DNA of 64,000 nucleotides, from contig DIBY01000011.1 in the NCBI GenBank assembly GCA_002415135.1, positions 49,291 through 113,290 on the forward strand, in the 5' to 3' direction. The notes under the pieces were generated by a model. The model made no database searches. It was not told where the DNA came from and saw only the letters and a list, made by a program, of their open reading frames with translations. Both the position numbers and the translations under genes were made by a program. The DNA is from Flavobacteriales bacterium UBA5040 (GTDB lineage Bacteria; Bacteroidota; Bacteroidia; Flavobacteriales; Weeksellaceae). Below, in pieces: positions 33,877-41,530 of this stretch; position 1 is the stretch's first letter; every line of letters starts with the position of its first letter.

Positions 33877-34800
33877 TTAATGAAGGTTTCGAACGAAAAC
33901 AGCGATTTCTTCAAAAGAAATACATTTTTGTTGAATATCGTGGTTTGAAATCACCCAAAATGATTCCGTAAACTCAAATTTGAGCTTGGAAAGATTTTTT
34001 TGAAAGTTTTTTTGCAGAAAAGAGTAGAGCATTTCTTTGCGTAATTCTGGCGCAATAATCTGCGGCGCTACAAATCCTTCGTTAAACTGAAAAATACTTG
34101 GATTAAGTAATTCGTTATGTTTTAAAAGAATTTCTTCCGTGATTCCGGCTTCCAGTTTTTCATTATTAATGAGCCAAATTTTATCTGCAAATTCTTTTGC
34201 TAATCGCCAATCATGAGAAGAAAAGAGGATTAGTTTATTCTTAGTTTTTGCTAGTTCCCGAAGTAATTTTAGAATGATGATCTTGTTTTGTTCATCTAAA
34301 TGAGTCGTTGGCTCATCTAAAATGATCATCGGTGAATTTTGTGCTAAAGCGCGACCGATAAAAGCTTTTTGAAGATTTCCATCTGAAAGTTGGCTTAATT
34401 GAAAATCGCGGTATTGACTTAAGTTGAGACTCTCTATAATGTCTTCAACTTCTTGCTGGTCAGTTTCATTCAGTTCAAAATAATAAGGATAATGAATGTA
34501 TTTTCCGAAGGAAATTAAATCCCGTAAAGTATAGTTTGCCGGAATTTGAGACTTTGAAAAAACGACGGCTATCTGTTCAGCCATTTCTTTGGATGAAAGG
34601 TTTTTCGTTAAGTTTCCATTTATGAATACTTCGCCTCCCAGCAAATCAATTTGATTAAGAATACTTTTGATTAAAGTTGTTTTCCCAACGCCATTGTTTC
34701 CGATTAAAAGACCTATTTCACCTAAAGCCAAACTCGTATCGACTTCTTTAATTAAAGAAGTTTTATAACCAATTGTTGTATTTTTTAATTCTAAAAACAT
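33877..34800 (-). CDS. ABC transporter ATP-binding protein, iron/haem/siderophore type
   Basis: A 307-residue ABC ATPase. Walker A GNNGVGKT at 34-41, signature LSDGN at 138-142 (degenerate from LSGGQ) and Walker B MIILDEP at 158-164 with the following THLD. The D-loop and the His-containing switch (FSSHDW) are present. The C-terminal 75 residues have no motif I recognise. It lies 43 bases downstream of the FecCD permease gene, so it pairs with it as a BtuD/FhuC/FecE-like import ATPase. No periplasmic binding protein gene is adjacent, so the ligand-binding partner must be elsewhere. Confidence 0.88.
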   Translation of the reverse strand: MFLELKNTTIGYKTSLIKEVDTSLALGEIGLLIGNNGVGKTTLIKSILNQIDLLGGEVFINGNLTKNLSSKEMAEQIAVVFSKSQIPANYTLRDLISFGKYIHYPYYFELNETDQQEVEDIIESLNLSQYRDFQLSQLSDGNLQKAFIGRALAQNSPMIILDEPTTHLDEQNKIIILKLLRELAKTKNKLILFSSHDWRLAKEFADKIWLINNEKLEAGITEEILLKHNELLNPSIFQFNEGFVAPQIIAPELRKEMLYSFLQKNFQKNLSKLKFEFTESFWVISNHDIQQKCISFEEIAVFVRNLH

Positions 34801-34843
34801 TGATAGTAGGACGAATTTGTATTCACTTGGCTCTTTATACTTT

Positions 34844-35821
34844 TTACCTGGCTCTTTTATTATTCAACATCATTGTCAAAATTACAGGAATTCCAAACAA
34901 GGAAGTGATCACGTTCAAAGGAAACTGCGTAGATTCAGAGATGATCGAGAAAAACTCCATAATTAAAATTCCCAATAACATATTTAAAATCCATTGCTGC
35001 CACAATTTTGCGGGATTAAAAAGCATTCTACAAAAATGGGGAACCACAATTCCGATAAATAAAATTGGTCCTAAAAAAGCCGTCACCGAGGCCGATAAAA
35101 GTGAAGAGGAAATAATAACTAAAAATTTTAAATGCTTTAAATTGACACCTAAACTTTGAGCGTAAGCGGTTCCTAACGAATTGCCAATCAGCGGTTTAAT
35201 TGTTTTGAAACTTAAAAATAAACCAATAACAACAATCACGGTTAACACTAAGATCTGATTGGTCGAAACCTGATTATTCGCACCGAAACTCCAAAGAATG
35301 TAATTCTTAAGACTTTGATTTTCCGCATAAAACTGTAAGATCGAAACAACGGCTCCAGCTAAAGCAGAGATTAAAAACCCGAATATGATGAGAAAAGATT
35401 TATCCTGAAATTTCCCGGAAAACGCCAAGAGAATGACCATCAAGAATAAGCTTCCGGCAATCGCTGAAAAACTTAAAAAACTGTTCTGTAAAAACTCCGG
35501 AAGAATAAAATCTTTAGAAAAGAAAATATAGAATGCGACACTCAAACTCGCCACCGAGGTAATTCCTAAAACAGAAGGTCCGGCCAAAGGATTTTGAAAA
35601 TATTCCTGTAATAAAAATCCTGAAGTTGGAATCGAAATTCCCGCCAACATCATCACTAAAATACGATTAATGCGAAGTTGCGCGATCTGTGAATTTTCAG
35701 AAGTAGACGAAAAAAAGTCCGAAAAAGTTAAATTCATAAAACCGATATTCAGGTTGATGAGGATCGAAATGATAATTCCGATGACAATGAATATTCCTGT
35801 GATTTTAAAGTTTTTCGACAT
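34844..35821 (-). CDS. FecCD/BtuC family ABC transporter permease
   Basis: A 325-residue permease with eight to ten hydrophobic helices. RINRILVMMLAGISIPTSGFLLQEYFQNPLAGPSVLGI near the N-terminus is the FecCD/BtuC signature (usual form GALLQ...NPLADP), and GIVVPHFCRMLF near residue 275 is the EAA-like ATPase contact. It works with the ATPase gene just downstream to import iron chelate, haem or cobalamin; I cannot tell which. The ATG is followed by a short cytoplasmic segment and the first helix (IFIVIGIIISILINL). Confidence 0.88.
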   Translation of the reverse strand: MSKNFKITGIFIVIGIIISILINLNIGFMNLTFSDFFSSTSENSQIAQLRINRILVMMLAGISIPTSGFLLQEYFQNPLAGPSVLGITSVASLSVAFYIFFSKDFILPEFLQNSFLSFSAIAGSLFLMVILLAFSGKFQDKSFLIIFGFLISALAGAVVSILQFYAENQSLKNYILWSFGANNQVSTNQILVLTVIVVIGLFLSFKTIKPLIGNSLGTAYAQSLGVNLKHLKFLVIISSSLLSASVTAFLGPILFIGIVVPHFCRMLFNPAKLWQQWILNMLLGILIMEFFSIISESTQFPLNVITSLFGIPVILTMMLNNKRAR

Positions 35822-35831
35822 TTTGGATATA

Positions 35832-35960
35832 CAAAAAAGTCACAAAAGTCGTGCTTTACCTTAGAAATGAAAGTGGGATAAAATTCACAATGATGTGAAA
35901 ATAGCACCGTTAAAATTCTTTCACTCTAATTTTTGCAACAACGTTTGTGACTTCTATTTG
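35832..35960. repeat. Candidate MITE-like element between permease and TlpA genes
   Basis: Inverted ends AAGTCACAAA (35837-35846) and TTTGTGACTT (35944-35953) with further partial pairing outward. An internal hairpin TTCACA-ATGA-TGTGAA lies at 35884-35899 and GTGCT...AGCAC pairs around it. No ORF. Confidence 0.4.
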
Positions 35961-35963
35961 ATA

Positions 35964-36536
35964 TTATTTAAAAGAATTAATCTTTTCAGTTAAAGCTTCC
36001 TCACTCATCATTCCCAAAGTCTCGTCGGTTTTGTCCCCTTTTCTCATAAAAGTGAAAGGAATCGCGCCACCGTCCCATTCCTTAAAATTGGCTGGAAAAA
36101 ATTCTGGAGTAAGTTTTGAGCCATCCAGTACGACAACGTTTGGTGCAAGACCATGTTCTGCCACAAATTTTGGAAGCGCCTTGTCCCATTCTGAACGCTC
36201 GTCTAAACTCACAAACGTAAATTTAACGGGCTGGTCTTTCATCTCGGCCAGCTTCGCTTTGAAATGTGGAATTTCCTTTACGCACGGTCCACACCAGGTC
36301 GCAAAAAAGTTAGTAACATATAACGTATCATTATTTTGTTTGCCGAGCATTTTTGAAGTTTCTTCCGGACTCCATTCAATTTTTTCGAAAGGAACGGTAG
36401 CAACTTCAGCAGCAGTGTTGTCATCGATCATTGCAGAATCTGCAGTCGTGGTAGTTGCTGATTCATCAACTTTAGTTTCCTTATTACATGCAGCCATTAA
36501 AGAAAAGACAGAGATACTTAAAATCAATTTTTTCAT
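35964..36536 (-). CDS. TlpA family thiol-disulfide lipoprotein
   Basis: A 190-residue lipoprotein: lipobox LMAAC with Cys17, then a low-complexity Thr/Ala/Asp linker to about residue 48, then a thioredoxin-like domain with WCGPC at 81-85 (NFFATWCGPCVKEIPHF) and the GAIPFTF cis-Pro loop. It likely acts as a periplasmic or surface disulfide reductase. Divergent from the reductase gene at 36570 with only 33 bases between start codons, so their promoters must overlap or lie within the coding regions. Confidence 0.88.
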   Translation of the reverse strand: MKKLILSISVFSLMAACNKETKVDESATTTTADSAMIDDNTAAEVATVPFEKIEWSPEETSKMLGKQNNDTLYVTNFFATWCGPCVKEIPHFKAKLAEMKDQPVKFTFVSLDERSEWDKALPKFVAEHGLAPNVVVLDGSKLTPEFFPANFKEWDGGAIPFTFMRKGDKTDETLGMMSEEALTEKINSFK

Positions 36537-36569
36537 TTTATTTTTATTATTTTTGAATTCTTAATTATT

Positions 36570-37694
36570 ATGGAAAATCTCTTATCTAAAGCCAGACAAA
36601 TCGAATTTCACCCGCTAAAATTAGCGAAAAAGCAAGAACTTACCAAAACTACTTTTGCGCTTGAATTCGAAATTCCGGCAGAATTGTCTTCGCAATATCA
36701 GTTTGAAGCTGGACAGTATGTAACGCTTCAATCCTTAAATAATGAAAATCCGGTACAGAAAGATTTCTCGATGACCTCGGCGCCTTACGAAGGTAAAATC
36801 ACTTTAGGAATTAAAATTAGCAGTGACGAAAGTTTTGCAAATTCATTATTTAAAAATTTAGAAATTGGTGATTTAATAAATGTTTCAGAACCTCGAGGAA
36901 GATTTACAATTGTTTCCAAGCCCCATGAATTTCGAACCATTGTGGGTTTTGCGGGTGGAATTGGAATAACGCCGATTTTGAGTCATTTCAAAAACATCTT
37001 ACATACAGAACCTCGAACGCGTCTTTTTCTTTTTTATGGAAATAAGACCAAAAGTGAGGTTGCATTTAAAAATGAATTGGACGAATTGATAAAGCAATAT
37101 CCAGAGCGATTAGAAATTCATTATTTTTATTCTCAGGAAAAAGTGGGCAACGGACTTTTTGAAGGACGGTTAAATGCGAAGAAAGTCGCCCTGATCATTA
37201 ATCAAATTTTGCAGTTAGATGATACCGATGAAGAAAGTACAATTTGGGATGCAGTTGATGAAGTTTTGATTTGTGGCAAAGGAGAGATGATCAAATCAAT
37301 CGCCAATGCTTGTTACCAGCACGGCATTCAAAAGAGAAATATTCACTTTGAATTGTTTGAGGAATTTAATGAAGATATTTATCCGGTTGAAAAGGAATTT
37401 CCTTTAATTGAAAATATCGACGTCGGTTTTAAACTTTTTAATAAAGAATACGAAACTACGCTACAGAATAATGAAATGCGACTTTTGCAACAGCTATTGA
37501 TTCAGAAATTTCCGGTTCCTTATTCTTGCAAATCTGGAATCTGTGGAAGTTGCGAATGTATCTTAGAAGAAGGTGAAGTGGAGTTGTTGGAAAATGAATA
37601 TTTGACTAAAAAAGAAGAAGCAGCTGGAAAAATACTCGCGTGCATGTCCGTCGTACTGAGCAAAAACATCAAAGTTAATTTTGATTTAATTTAA
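36570..37694 (+). CDS. Ferredoxin reductase with plant-type 2Fe-2S domain (PaaE-like)
   Basis: A 374-residue electron-transfer protein: an FAD-binding domain (about 18-115), an NAD(P)-binding domain (about 120-265; GFAGGIGITPILS at 126-138 and ICGKGEMIKS) and a C-terminal ferredoxin domain with CKSGICGSC, ligands Cys320, Cys325, Cys328 and Cys358. Order and length match the reductase of phenylacetyl-CoA and related oxygenases. The flavin motif usually RxYS reads KDFSM, so the Arg is replaced. No oxygenase or paa genes are adjacent, so the partner is elsewhere and the electron acceptor is unknown. It is followed, 5 bases later, by the SanA-like gene. Confidence 0.85.
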   Translation: MENLLSKARQIEFHPLKLAKKQELTKTTFALEFEIPAELSSQYQFEAGQYVTLQSLNNENPVQKDFSMTSAPYEGKITLGIKISSDESFANSLFKNLEIGDLINVSEPRGRFTIVSKPHEFRTIVGFAGGIGITPILSHFKNILHTEPRTRLFLFYGNKTKSEVAFKNELDELIKQYPERLEIHYFYSQEKVGNGLFEGRLNAKKVALIINQILQLDDTDEESTIWDAVDEVLICGKGEMIKSIANACYQHGIQKRNIHFELFEEFNEDIYPVEKEFPLIENIDVGFKLFNKEYETTLQNNEMRLLQQLLIQKFPVPYSCKSGICGSCECILEEGEVELLENEYLTKKEEAAGKILACMSVVLSKNIKVNFDLI

Positions 37695-37699
37695 ACATT

Positions 37700-38320
37700 T
37701 TGAAAAAAATATTAGACTTTTTGAAATCATTTTTTAATCTCGTCGAAATCGGGATTCTACTAATGATTTTGGCTAATATTTGGGTATTTGCAGTTACGAA
37801 TGGACGAACGTACACCAAGATCTCTAAGATTCCACCGCGGGAAACGGCTCTTGTTTTGGGAACATCACCGAAAATGAAATCGGGGCTTTCGAATCCCTAT
37901 TTTACTTCTCGAATGGATGCCACCGCACTCTTATATCATCACGGAAAAATTAAAAAAATCATCGTTAGCGGCGAAAAAAGTAAAGGATACGATGAACCTG
38001 CCGCGATGAAAAATTACCTTGTTTACCAGGAAGGTGTTCCCGAAAATATTATCATTGAAGATCCAAAAGGCTTTAAAACCCAAGCCAGCATCAAAAATTG
38101 TCTGCAAGTGTATCATCAAAAAGAGGTGATCATTGTTTCGCAGGGATTCCATAATTTGCGTGCTTTGTTCTATGCCAGAAATAGTGGGATGAATGCGCTT
38201 GGCTTTGATGCACAGGATGTTTTAGCAAATAAAAGTTATTACAGAAATCAGTCGCGGGAGTTTTTAGCCCGAGTCGTAGCGGTAATTTATTATATCTTTA
38301 ATATTGAACGAAAAGTTTAA
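37700..38320 (+). CDS. SanA/YdcF-like DUF218 membrane protein
   Basis: A 206-residue protein with one N-terminal membrane helix (LVEIGILLMILANIWVFAV) and a DUF218 domain: ALVLGTSP, KKIIVSGE and QGFHNLRALFYARNSGM, parallel to E. coli SanA, which supports envelope barrier function and vancomycin exclusion at high temperature. The proposed start may be a TTG at 37700, preceding KKILDFLKSF; no ATG is near. It is 5 bases after the reductase gene, so co-transcribed. Confidence 0.82.
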   Translation: MKKILDFLKSFFNLVEIGILLMILANIWVFAVTNGRTYTKISKIPPRETALVLGTSPKMKSGLSNPYFTSRMDATALLYHHGKIKKIIVSGEKSKGYDEPAAMKNYLVYQEGVPENIIIEDPKGFKTQASIKNCLQVYHQKEVIIVSQGFHNLRALFYARNSGMNALGFDAQDVLANKSYYRNQSREFLARVVAVIYYIFNIERKV

Positions 38321-38375
38321 AATTTTCTTCAAAATAATTAGAGCTCGTTTTACCGAAGAGTTTAGCACAAAATCT

Positions 38376-38383
38376 TATATTTG
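38376..38383 (+). promoter_or_regulatory. -7 element of the udk gene
   Basis: TATATTTG, 14 bases upstream of the udk ATG. A -33 TTG is not evident. Confidence 0.5.
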
Positions 38384-38397
38384 TAAAAACAAAATAT

Positions 38398-39015
38398 ATG
38401 CTCGTAATCGGAATTGCAGGAGGAACCGGCTCTGGAAAAACTACTGTTGTTAATAAAATTCTTCAGCAACTCAATACAGAAGGGGTCAATGTACTTTCTC
38501 AGGATAATTACTATCATGATAATCCGAATCTTACCTTGCAGGAAAGAGAAGTTTTAAATTACGATCATCCGAAATCCATTGATTTTGACTTGTTGATTAA
38601 ACACGTTAAAGCCTTGAAAAACGGTGAAACAATTGAACAACCTTTATATTCTTTTGTAACGCATTCCAGAACAGGTGATCATGTTTCCATCGATCCTAGA
38701 AATGTGTTGATCGTGGAAGGAATTTTAGTTTTGACTAATTCTGAATTATTGAAAGAATATGATTTAAAAGTCTTTGTACATGCCGATTCTGATGAGCGTT
38801 TGATCCGTAGAATTCGTCGGGATACGCAGGAACGTGGCCGTGATCTGCAGGAAGTTTTGCACCGTTATCAAACCACTTTAAAACCGATGCATCAGGAATT
38901 TATTGAACCGTCAAAAAATGAAGCTGACTTAATCGTTCCTAACATGAAGCAAAATACCGTTGCTATTGATTTTCTTTCGACCGTTATTAATAATACCTTG
39001 AAAAAAACACATTAA
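38398..39015 (+). CDS. udk: Uridine kinase
   Basis: A 205-residue P-loop kinase of pyrimidine salvage, making UMP and CMP from uridine and cytidine with ATP or GTP. Walker A GGTGSGKTT is at 8-16, followed by QDNYYHD, NYDHPKSIDFDLL and the LID-like RRIRRDTQERGRDL, all diagnostic of Udk. It is followed by one base and the DivIC/FtsB-like gene, so the two form a pair, a common flavobacterial arrangement from memory. Confidence 0.95.
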   Translation: MLVIGIAGGTGSGKTTVVNKILQQLNTEGVNVLSQDNYYHDNPNLTLQEREVLNYDHPKSIDFDLLIKHVKALKNGETIEQPLYSFVTHSRTGDHVSIDPRNVLIVEGILVLTNSELLKEYDLKVFVHADSDERLIRRIRRDTQERGRDLQEVLHRYQTTLKPMHQEFIEPSKNEADLIVPNMKQNTVAIDFLSTVINNTLKKTH

Positions 39016-39016
39016 A

Positions 39017-39367
39017 ATGGAAGACTTAATTAAAGAAATAAAACCCAAATCATCGAAATTAAAATTCATCCAAAAGTATGTGGTGAATAAATATTTCGTG
39101 ACAATTTTTCTGTTCTTAATGTGGATGGTTTTCTTTGATAGTACTTCTTTTTTGGTAATTAATGAGTTGAATGGCGAGGTGAATAAATATGAAACTCAAT
39201 TGGCTTATTATAAATCAGAATATCAGAAAAATGACGAGTTTTACAAAAAGCTCATGAATAATAAAGACGAGAAAGAAAAGTATGCCCGCGAAAATTATTT
39301 CATGAAAAAACCAAATGAAGAGATTTTCATTTTGGTGGTTGATAGTACAAAGGCCTTTAATAAGTAG
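39017..39367 (+). CDS. DivIC/FtsB family septum formation protein
   Basis: A 116-residue single-pass protein: a cytoplasmic lead (KPKSSKLKFIQKYVVNKY), a transmembrane helix (FVTIFLFLMWMVFFD), then a periplasmic coiled coil (LVINELNGEVNKYETQLAYYKSEYQKNDEFYKKL) and the terminal YARENYFMKKPNEEIFIL, which carries the family's ARE.y.m..p.E signature. It would bridge the early and late divisome. The gene follows udk by one base. Confidence 0.9.
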   Translation: MEDLIKEIKPKSSKLKFIQKYVVNKYFVTIFLFLMWMVFFDSTSFLVINELNGEVNKYETQLAYYKSEYQKNDEFYKKLMNNKDEKEKYARENYFMKKPNEEIFILVVDSTKAFNK

Positions 39368-39412
39368 GTTTAATATCTGTAGCTTTATAAGCAATTTTAA
39401 AATCTCCGAAAT

Positions 39413-39664
39413 ATGAAAATGCTTTATTATTTAACAACTGTCGTTTTTTTACTTTTGTGTGTTTCTTGTGATCAACCTGATATCATCTTAAATTCGACAG
39501 GCAGTAGCGAATTATCAACACTTAAAAAGAATATCCGTAAATCAATTCATGACAGTATTGCAAAAGCTGATTCAGCTAAAGTTATTATTGCTACTACTAA
39601 AATTGGTAAAAAGACGAAAGTAATTTTATATGATAATCATAGATGGGAATATAAAACTACTTGA
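39413..39664 (+). CDS. Small lipoprotein, possibly truncated by an in-frame TGA
   Basis: An 83-residue lipoprotein: signal peptide ending LLCVSC with Cys19 lipidated, then a basic tail ending DNHRWEYKTT. The TGA stop at 39662-39664 is followed in the same frame by 59 further codons without a stop, ending in a Cys-rich tail (39665-39844). A 142-residue protein with that tail would result if the TGA were a sequencing error, a recent nonsense mutation or were read through. The lipoprotein alone is unremarkable. No function known. Confidence 0.65.
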   Translation: MKMLYYLTTVVFLLLCVSCDQPDIILNSTGSSELSTLKKNIRKSIHDSIAKADSAKVIIATTKIGKKTKVILYDNHRWEYKTT

Positions 39665-39844
39665 AGTATCTCTAAGATAAAAAATCCAAAGCCTATATCT
39701 AAAAGTCAAATTAGAGGCTTGATGCAACCGACACAACCTGTTAAAAGTGACTACTCGTCAAATGGTCGTTGCGGAGCTTTAACAAAAAAGGGAGGGTCTT
39801 GCCAAAGACGTGTAAAAGGAGGCGGTCGATGTTACCAACATTAA
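39665..39844 (+). pseudogene. In-frame Cys-rich continuation after the TGA
   Basis: Same frame as the upstream lipoprotein, with no stop until 39842-39844. It includes an internal ATG at 39722 that could start a 40-residue peptide. Its end reads CGALTKKGGSCQRRVKGG then GRCYQH, i.e. C-x9-C-x9-C-x2-H spacing, which resembles the small zinc-ribbon-like C...TKKG..C.R....G..C..H motif I associate with DUF5763-type proteins. Either a nonsense-split gene or an independent small ORF. Confidence 0.6.
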
Positions 39845-39921
39845 GAAAGATTAATTCTGTGTTAAATTTCACGAAATTAAAAAATTAGCAAAATGCCGAG
39901 CAGTTGGCGATAATATAAATT

Positions 39922-41088
39922 ATGTTTAAAAAAACGTCACTTCAAGATTGGGAATCTGTTGTTCAGAAACAAATGAAAACAGAAAATATCTATGATATTT
40001 TATCTAAAGAAAATTTGGAAGGAATTGTAGTGAAACCTTATTATGATTCTGTTGCAAAACCTTTGAGCAATCTTCCTAAAATAGAGGAATCTACGCATCT
40101 TGTCTCTCTTTATCATGAAAGTGCAGAAGAGAATGTCTTTGCATTTCTATTGAATAATAATGTGGAGGATTTGCAGGAGAAAGTACTTTTCGTCAACGAT
40201 AAAGATTTAGCCGAACATATTTCAATCGATGAAAATAATCGTTATTTTTCTTTAGTTGATATTTTTACAGAAGATAAAACTGGTGAACTCAATCAGCAGT
40301 TGGCAAAAGAATTATTAGCTAAAAACTTTGAAAGAAATCTTTGCGTTGATATTTCTTTACACCACAATTCCGGAGCGAACATCGTTCAGCAATTAGCAAT
40401 TGCTTTGGGAAAAACAAAAGAACTGACCGAGGTTTTCGGGGCCGAAATTTTAAATAAAATTGTTTTTAGGAGTGCTATTGGCGGAAATTATTTCTTTGAA
40501 ATTGCTAAAGTCCGAGCTTTGAAATTAGTTTTTAATCAACTTTCAAAAGAATATGGTTTAGATGAAATTCCATTTATTTTTGCAGAGACTTCATCAAGAA
40601 ATAAATCAAAAAATGATGCTGAAAATAATCTGATTCGTTCGACCTTGGAACTTTCGGCGGCGATGATTGGTGGCGCAGATGCGGTATTTAGTAACGATTA
40701 TAAAATTGGAGATTCTAATTCCGTTTCAGAAGAAATTTCATTTAAGCAACAAATCGTTTTAGCCTACGAAAGTATCATTAATGTTTTCGATGATGCCGGA
40801 AACGGATCTTATTATGTCGAAGATATAACGCAACAATTTGCACAGAAATCGTGGCAGCTTTTTTTAGAAATGGAAGAAGAAGGCGGTTATTGCGAACTTT
40901 TAAAAAGTGGAAGAGTTCAACAAAAAATCTACGACCAAGCGATCAAAGAGCAAAATTGGGTTGAAGAAGGAAAAGTCAAAATCATCGGTGTGAATCTCTA
41001 TCCTAAATTAGAGAAAACAAAGTCTGCCGAAGAATTGTATTCACCAAACGAAATTAAAGCAGTTCGTTTAGCGGAAATGTTTGAGTAA
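39922..41088 (+). CDS. mutA: Methylmalonyl-CoA mutase small (beta) subunit
   Basis: A 388-residue homologue of the cobalamin-independent beta chain of methylmalonyl-CoA mutase. It starts WESVVQKQMK and shows a TIM-barrel substrate-domain-like part (HHNSGANIVQQLAIAL, IVFRSAIGGNYFFEIAKVRALKLVF, IFAETSSRNKSKNDAENNLIRSTLE, AMIGGADAV) and GNGSYYVEDIT. There is no C-terminal B12-binding domain (DxHxxG), as expected for the beta chain. It would pair with an alpha chain to convert succinyl-CoA and methylmalonyl-CoA. That large-subunit gene is not found in this window; the next gene is the GxxExxY cassette. Confidence 0.88.
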   Translation: MFKKTSLQDWESVVQKQMKTENIYDILSKENLEGIVVKPYYDSVAKPLSNLPKIEESTHLVSLYHESAEENVFAFLLNNNVEDLQEKVLFVNDKDLAEHISIDENNRYFSLVDIFTEDKTGELNQQLAKELLAKNFERNLCVDISLHHNSGANIVQQLAIALGKTKELTEVFGAEILNKIVFRSAIGGNYFFEIAKVRALKLVFNQLSKEYGLDEIPFIFAETSSRNKSKNDAENNLIRSTLELSAAMIGGADAVFSNDYKIGDSNSVSEEISFKQQIVLAYESIINVFDDAGNGSYYVEDITQQFAQKSWQLFLEMEEEGGYCELLKSGRVQQKIYDQAIKEQNWVEEGKVKIIGVNLYPKLEKTKSAEELYSPNEIKAVRLAEMFE

Positions 41089-41093
41089 TTCTT

Positions 41094-41115
41094 TCCCACA
41101 GATCGCGCAGATTTA
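41094..41115. repeat. Inverted repeat, left arm, flanking the GxxExxY gene
   Basis: TCCCACAGATCGCGCAGATTTA; its first 21 bases match the complement of 41510-41530 at 18 positions. Confidence 0.7.
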
Positions 41116-41126
41116 GAACTATTTGT

Positions 41127-41510
41127 ATGAATGAAAATGATATCAGCTTTCATGTAAGAAAATCAATTTTCGATGTCTATAATGAACTTGGACCAGGTTT
41201 GCTTGAAAAAGTTTATGAAAAGATTTTAGCACACGATTTGAAAATTAAAGGTTTGGAAGTACGTACACAAGTTCCAATTCCTATTAAATTTAAGGGTATT
41301 GAAATTGATTCCAGTTTTATTGCAGATATTATCGTTGAAGATAAAGTTATAATAGAAATCAAATCTATTGAAGAAATTGCCAATGTACATCATAAGCAAC
41401 TTTTAACCTATTTAAAAATGACGGGTCTGAAATTGGGTATTTTAGTTAATTTCAATACAGATCATATCACCAAAAGTATTTACAGAAAAATAAATGGAAT
41501 TATCAATTAA
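41127..41510 (+). CDS. GxxExxY protein (PDDEXK-nuclease-like fold family)
   Basis: A 127-residue protein with the namesake GxxExxY at residues 24-30 (GLLEKVY), then KGLEVRTQVPIPIKFKG, DIIVEDKVIIEIKS and HHKQLLTYLKMTGLKLGILVNFN. The D...EIK pattern resembles a PD-(D/E)xK nuclease core, but function is not established. Such genes are widely scattered in Bacteroidota. Here the gene and its inverted repeats sit between mutA and a methyltransferase. Confidence 0.85.
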   Translation: MNENDISFHVRKSIFDVYNELGPGLLEKVYEKILAHDLKIKGLEVRTQVPIPIKFKGIEIDSSFIADIIVEDKVIIEIKSIEEIANVHHKQLLTYLKMTGLKLGILVNFNTDHITKSIYRKINGIIN

Positions 41511-41530
41511 AATCTGTGAAATCTGTGGGA
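41510..41530. repeat. Inverted repeat, right arm, containing the next gene's start codon
   Basis: Complement of TCCCACAGATTTCACAGATTT. It contains the GTG at 41516 and another at 41525 that are the only plausible starts for the methyltransferase gene. Confidence 0.65.
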
